Shown: one piece after another, positions 59,659-64,000 of the stretch
Layout of the letters: the number at the start of each line of letters is the position of its first letter
How positions within the stretch are numbered: position 1 is the first letter of the stretch
DNA from: Melanopsichium pennsylvanicum
Taxonomy: Eukaryota > Basidiomycota > Ustilaginomycetes > Ustilaginales
Length of the DNA: 64,000 bases
Assembly: GCA_900208305.1 (NCBI GenBank)
Contig: OAPG01000003.1
Span: 744,001 to 808,000, forward strand
Direction: 5' to 3'
Translations under genes and position numbers: made by a program
Notes under the pieces: generated by a model
What the model saw: only the letters and a program-made list of their open reading frames with translations
Told to the model about the DNA's origin: nothing
Database searches by the model: none

Positions 59659-60583
59659 CTACCAAGGAATCACATCATTTTTGTAGTCTCTGAAGGTGCC
59701 ATTGTCGCCTTTCCTCAACCCACTCACCACATCGACCAAATTCTTTGCCGCCTCATGCGCCTCGAACTGCCCCTTGCTCCTATCCAGGGGCTTTTCGCTG
59801 CCCTCCCCACCTGTAAAGTCCTTGCTGAGGTTGCTTCTCACAGTACCGGGATGCAGACCCACCGAAATGGCCGGAACACTCCTCAACTCTAGCTCCTTTG
59901 ACAAAGTCTTAATCAGCTGGTTCAGTGCAGCCTTGCTGGCACGGTAGCTGTACCAACCACCCTTCTGATTGTCACTGATGCTTCCTACCTTCGCACTGAG
60001 ACTAGCAACCACGCTGAGGTCCCCGGGAAGAACACCTTCTGCGAGATTCTCGACAGCGCCTTCTTGGATTTTCTTGGCCTCTGCACCGCGTGGAATCAGG
60101 GGAACAAAGTGTTTGAAGCCAAGGAGGTGGGAGAAGGTGTTAACGGCGAAAGTTTGTTGGAGGTGTTCCAGGTTGACTTGCGAGAGATTTTTTTCTTGTA
60201 CCAACATTCCGTTGATGTTCCACAACGTCTTGAGACAAGAATCACCGAAGCGAGAAGAGATGTCCTTGGCTGCAGAATGGTATGACTCTTCAGAGCCAAT
60301 GTCGAGCGAGATGGTGTGAAGACGAGAGGAGTCGAGGCTCTTGTCACCGGACAAAATAGCGTCTTTGGCTCGCGAAGCATCACGGGAGAGAGCGACGACC
60401 TGGAGCCCTGTTCGGCTCAGGTACTGCTTGGCAATCTGGGCACCGATACCTGATAGCATCAACAGAGATGAATGAAAAACATTTCTTGTTAGAAAAGGGT
60501 CAGTATGTCGCATGAGTGTTTAAATGGTCGAGTTGACACTTACCACTGCTGGTACCTTGGATGATAGCTACGTTGGGAGCCAT
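59659..60583 (-). CDS. Short-chain dehydrogenase/reductase (C-factor-like SDR), two exons
   Basis: Exon 1 (60583-60544, 13 codons plus one base) codes for MAPNVAIIQGTSS and joins exon 2 (60449-59659) over a 94 nt intron (donor GTAAGTG, acceptor GCTATCAG), completing the nucleotide-binding motif GTSSGIGAQIA. The protein has 276 residues. Active-site text is WYSYRASKAALNQLIKTL (YxxxK), with a Ser upstream (LSVVASLSAKVGS). NAD(P)-dependent reduction is inferred. NVNTFSHLL-type text as AVNTFSHLLGFKH matches the structural Asn. No targeting signal. It resembles the C-factor/carbonyl-reductase branch. Substrate unknown. Confidence 0.88.
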
Positions 60584-61269
60584 CTTGCATTAACGAAAAC
60601 GAGAGATAATTTGTTGATCGTAGTGGTAGTCTCAAGTGAGGTTCTTGAACACTATAACAGATGGACGATGGAGGATCGATGATGTGCTAACAAGGAAAGT
60701 GTGCCCATGTCAAAAGGGGACACCTTGATTCGAAACAACACTTCTTGCAGAGCAAAGTGTCAGTCCGAGTGGAGTTGCCTTAACTTACCCTAAGCCAGCA
60801 TTGCTTTATCATGCATGACTTCACAGCGAAGCTGTCAAAATCCAAGTCCCCGCGAGATGATTCAGGGTCCGTCGTAGCCAATCGCCGCGTTTAAGGCATC
60901 GCGTCATGACACAGCTCTCGCAGGCGAAAATCTCCACTCAGTTAAGTGTGATGTCAAAATATCTGCCACATCGTCACAAGCACATCGGTGCATTTTTCGA
61001 GCATTTCGGATCACAGATGGCTCCCCACCTAGACAGGTTTCTGGATTCGAGCATGATATCACCCATTCTCACAGGTGATCATCTAGCATCTGGTTTGAAT
61101 CAGGCTATCGGGCATCTGCCTCTAAAATAACCACGGAACTCACCACTATAAAACCATCCAAGCTCTGGTGAACAATGTGAATGGCACAGATGCATCCGAA
61201 TTAATAGAGTAGGATTAATTATACATCGAGAGGAACCAAACCATCACAATGTGAATGTGTCTTTCCTGT
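60584..61269. other. Intergenic region
   Basis: About 690 bp between the SDR start and the DBP3 stop (both minus), so it holds the SDR promoter. No element recognised. Confidence 0.4.
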
Positions 61270-63003
61270 CTAGTCATCATCATCGAACACTATTTTCTTG
61301 CTCTTTCCCGCGACCAACTCCTTGAAATGATCACCGTAACTCGAATGCGTCTTCTTCTTGATCGTTGTTGGGAATTTGGTGAGATCCTCTGGCACCTTTT
61401 GGTCTGCGTCCTTCAACACCCTGATCAATTCACCGGCATGGGCCTTGTCCATCTCTGTGAAGAATGTCAAACTCTTTCCTGTCTTACCACCACGACCTGT
61501 TCGGCCGATACGGTGGACATAGTCTTCGATGGTCAGGGGGAAGGTGTAGTTGACAACGTGTTCGACGTTGGGGATATCGAGACCGCGGGCGGCGACATCA
61601 GTAGCGACGAGGAGCGGTGTCTCGGCGGTCTTGAATCGTTCCAGTGAAGCGATGCGTTCATGCTGGCCTAGATCACCGTGGATACCCGAAACCTGAAAGC
61701 CGCCTCGTCGAAGGGTCTGCTCGATGCGCTGTGCTTCCTTCTTGTAGAGTGCAAAGATGAGAATTTTGTCCTTGGATCGTTGGGCGTTGACTGAGCGCAA
61801 AAAGTCGTTGAGACGTCGTTCCTTCGCGTAGCCGTCCGCAAGCACCTCGACGGATTGCTCAACACGGCGGTTGGCAGACAATTCGTCGGAACCAACAGTA
61901 ACACGAACGGGCGCGTTCATGAAGGACTCGGCGAGACCACGAACCGCCGGGGGCCAAGTTGCGGAAAACATGGAAGTATGACGTCCCTCCTCGCGCGACT
62001 TGCACAAGCCAATGATGGCACGAATATCAGGCTCGAAACCCTTGTCAAGCATTCGGTCGGCTTCGTCAAGCACCAAATACGTGACACCAGACAAATCAAG
62101 CGATCCGTCTCGTGCCATATCCAAAACACGACCAGGGGTACCGACGACAATGCGGACGGTAGGAGACTGGTTGAGCAATCGCACCTGCTCCTGCTTCGAC
62201 ACACCGCCGTACAGGCAGATCATGCCGATACCCATGGACTTGCCGAGCTTTGCCATGTTCTCTTCTGTCTGAATCGCTAGCTCACGGGTGGGGGCTACGA
62301 CGAGAACGTTGACCTGTGCACCCTTGCCCTTCTTCTTGTCGCTGTTGAGCACCTTGTGCTTGGTCACCAAGTGCTGCAATGCTGGAAGACCGAATGCGAA
62401 CGTCTTACCCGAACCTGTTTCGGCAATACCAACAACATCCTTGTTCTGCAGCAGTACGGGCCAGCAGCAAGCCTGAATGGGGGTGGGGGTTGTGAATCCT
62501 TGTGTGTCGAGAGTCTTCTTGACAGCAGCATCGATTTTGCCGTCGAGCTCGCGGAAGTGGACCATAGGCAACGGTGGGCGCTCACTGCTCTCTTCGGGTG
62601 CCTCGATCGTGATGTTGTGGGTTTCAAGGAAAGCACGAGCTGCGGCAGAATTGGTGGGAGTGAACGCGGCAGCGGATGTGGATGCAACGGGAGCAAGCGT
62701 GGCAGCAGGAGTAGAGTCGACCGAAATGGCGGTGGCCTTTTTGGCCTTCTTTTCTTCCTTGCGACGCTTCTTGGCCGCCTTATCGTCGTCATCATCAGCA
62801 GCAGCATCGTCCTCAGCAGATCGCTTCTTGTCCTTCTTTCCCTTCTTGTCTTTCTTCTGCTTCTTAGCGGGAGAAGCAGGAGAAGGGGATCCTTCTGCGG
62901 AAGCAGCTGCAGCAGCGGCGGCTTTGGCGCCTGCCTTCTTCTCCTTCTTGTGCAGCGACTTGGCGCGATCCTCTAGGGCCTTTTCTGTTGTGCTTGTGGT
63001 CAT
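61270..63003 (-). CDS. DBP3: DEAD-box RNA helicase Dbp3
   Basis: A 577-residue protein starting at the ATG at 63003 (MTTSTTEKAL); six further codons upstream are in frame only from GTG. The N-terminal 100 residues are Lys/Ala/Asp-rich (KKQKKDKKGKKDKKR), typical of nucleolar ribosome-biogenesis factors. All core motifs are intact: Q motif GFTTPTPIQACCWPVL, I AETGSGKT, Ia APTRELA, Ib TPGRVLD, II DEAD, III SAT, IV LIFALYKKEAQRIE, V VATDVAARGLDIP, VI HRIGRTGRGGK. The extra text GIGMICLYGGVSKQEQ and end GDHFKELVAGKSKKIVFDDD fit Dbp3, which acts in pre-rRNA processing. Single exon. The name within the DEAD-box family is by closest recall. Confidence 0.9.
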   Translation of the reverse strand: MTTSTTEKALEDRAKSLHKKEKKAGAKAAAAAAASAEGSPSPASPAKKQKKDKKGKKDKKRSAEDDAAADDDDDKAAKKRRKEEKKAKKATAISVDSTPAATLAPVASTSAAAFTPTNSAAARAFLETHNITIEAPEESSERPPLPMVHFRELDGKIDAAVKKTLDTQGFTTPTPIQACCWPVLLQNKDVVGIAETGSGKTFAFGLPALQHLVTKHKVLNSDKKKGKGAQVNVLVVAPTRELAIQTEENMAKLGKSMGIGMICLYGGVSKQEQVRLLNQSPTVRIVVGTPGRVLDMARDGSLDLSGVTYLVLDEADRMLDKGFEPDIRAIIGLCKSREEGRHTSMFSATWPPAVRGLAESFMNAPVRVTVGSDELSANRRVEQSVEVLADGYAKERRLNDFLRSVNAQRSKDKILIFALYKKEAQRIEQTLRRGGFQVSGIHGDLGQHERIASLERFKTAETPLLVATDVAARGLDIPNVEHVVNYTFPLTIEDYVHRIGRTGRGGKTGKSLTFFTEMDKAHAGELIRVLKDADQKVPEDLTKFPTTIKKKTHSSYGDHFKELVAGKSKKIVFDDDD

Positions 63004-64000
63004 TATGTGTATGATATGCACCTCTGATGGTCGAGGCTAGAAGGTGCGAAGTATGTGGTACAAGAGCAGAAATGCGGACCCCATCTCTTGTAACTCTAAC
63101 TGTTCCAATTCTGCTTTTCCTCTCGAGCGGAAAGCACGGCCACACCAAAAAAAATTCATAAAATTCACAAAATTCGAGGAAATTTTTGGACAGGACCCTT
63201 CCCGCTGAATGTGCCGTATCGGGTTATCTTCCAAAAATGCCAACCCCGATCGGCGATGTTGTGACTGTCAAATATGGCGTTTGCTTGGACGTCACTTGCT
63301 TAGGCGATCCGATCCCAAGACTGACCTTACCTCTTCCTACCTCATTCATTCACAATTAACTCAGAAATAGCCGAATCCTTTCCATCCCAGATCCCTTCCA
63401 AGATCTGATTGACTTCGAGTCTTGGCTCGCCTCGTGAAGTGGCTGACTCTACCCTACTTTCACTAAGCGAGATGCAAAACTGGACTTAAGATCCTGCTTG
63501 TCCAACAAGGTAGCTTGGGTGCTGCACGCCAATGACAGATGCCTCACTCATGACCAATACACTCTATAGCCTCCACTTGACGATTTCGACGGGTCACCTG
63601 CAGCAACACTGTCTATGATTCATCGCAGTGAACCCCGCTTTGGCAGCAGCACCGGTGTAAGATAACTCCTCCCCACCGCTGAGCCTTTCGTTTCTTGATT
63701 GCAGAGACATCCGAGCCTGCTACCAACACTTGCTTTGGTGAGCAAATTCTAGACCAACCCAAGTCCGCTCCTCGCATTCACTTCTCGACAGGACCGGTCA
63801 ATCTTCTAGGTCAATCAATCTCGCTAGACCCCTTCGCACATGGTTTTAGCCCGAGCACGACCCAAACATCTATAACTAGTCGATATGGCCACTAGCTTTA
63901 TTCCCGACATACTACGGCGTCTGTACACATCAGCAACATGCAAAATGTCGTCCTACACAACCCATGCTACACATCATCTCTTCGTACCAAGTCCTTCCAC
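63004..64000. other. Upstream region of DBP3 and window end
   Basis: About 1 kb. Contains the DBP3 promoter. A possible small spliced plus-strand gene is discussed separately (63615-63898). Otherwise nothing is recognised up to the end of the window. Confidence 0.35.
63615..63898 (+). other. Possible small spliced gene, weak support
   Basis: An ATG at 63615 begins MIHRSEPRFGSST. With donor GTGTAAG at 63655 and acceptor GATTGCAG (ending 63704), the frame continues ETSEPATNTCFGEQ and ends at 63895 or so, giving about 75 residues. Using the better donor GTAAGA at 63657 instead gives a short product that ends within 30 codons. Neither has a family. The acceptor is good, but the donor choice and short length leave this as a weak candidate. 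Confidence 0.2.

Noticed and set aside
1..64000. CRISPR array, rRNA, bacterial operon or viral genome
   Set aside because: No regularly spaced repeats, no rRNA text, spliced eukaryotic genes throughout, and the only mobile DNA seen is the dead Tc1-type element.

Overview
The window is nuclear DNA of a basidiomycete fungus, most likely a smut of the order Ustilaginales (Ustilago, Sporisorium or Pseudozyma type). This is inferred from the compact layout (about 30 protein genes in 64 kb), mostly intronless genes with rare short GT-AG introns of roughly 70-120 nt, Ser-rich low-complexity proteins, and a type IID (ENA) P-type ATPase next to typical fungal housekeeping genes. The species cannot be fixed from the sequence alone. 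I saw no tRNA, rRNA, CRISPR array or bacterial-style operon.

Layout. 0-9.4 kb: an edge-truncated Ser-rich protein (-), a glucose-6-phosphate 1-epimerase, an aldo/keto reductase, a DUF2256/DUF3253-like protein (-), an EFM7/NNT1-type methyltransferase and a DUF1295 membrane protein (-). 10-23 kb: a secreted GH43-like glycosidase (-), a Ser-rich protein with one hydrophobic segment, a BAR-SH3 protein (Rvs167 type, -), a MaoC-family enoyl-CoA hydratase 2 ending in a peroxisomal AKL signal and preceded by a presequence-like extension, and a 1528-residue coiled-coil/F-box-like protein (-). 23.9-26.4 kb is a decayed island: a fragment of an ABC transporter, two families of diverged direct repeats, and a dead Tc1-type (DD34E) transposase. 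26.8-32.2 kb: the ENA cation ATPase (-) with a 2 kb upstream region rich in PacC/Rim101-type GCCARG hexamers. 32.2-45.5 kb: a CCCH zinc-finger protein (-), a Rev7 HORMA protein, Rit1 (-), a polysaccharide-deacetylase relic, Vam7 (-), Arp2 (-), Cog3 with a possible duplicated 3' end, and an 83-residue cytochrome b5-like protein built from three small exons (-). 46-64 kb: an alpha/beta hydrolase (-), a multipass membrane protein, a Bqt4-like APSES/tail-anchor protein, a predicted EXPERA-PAQR fusion (-), a Gir2/RWDD1-type RWD protein (-), a Rab4-type GTPase with three exons, a putative small secreted protein (-), an EF-hand signal-anchor protein (-), a spliced SDR (-) and the DEAD-box helicase Dbp3 (-).

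The genes do not form one pathway. Three themes recur by chance or by function: membrane traffic and actin (Rvs167, Arp2, Vam7, Cog3, Rab4), RNA and translation (Rit1, Dbp3, EFM7-like, Gir2-like), and lipid, redox or ion handling (ENA, MaoC, cytochrome b5, EXPERA-PAQR, SDR, AKR). The most unusual observation is the single spliced reading frame that joins an EXPERA (emopamil-binding type) domain to a PAQR/Izh receptor domain. All splice sites were placed by eye from GT-AG signals, frame continuity and family resemblance. All families were recognised by eye without a database search. Several long open frames begin at non-ATG codons, so in those genes I moved the start to the first supported ATG.
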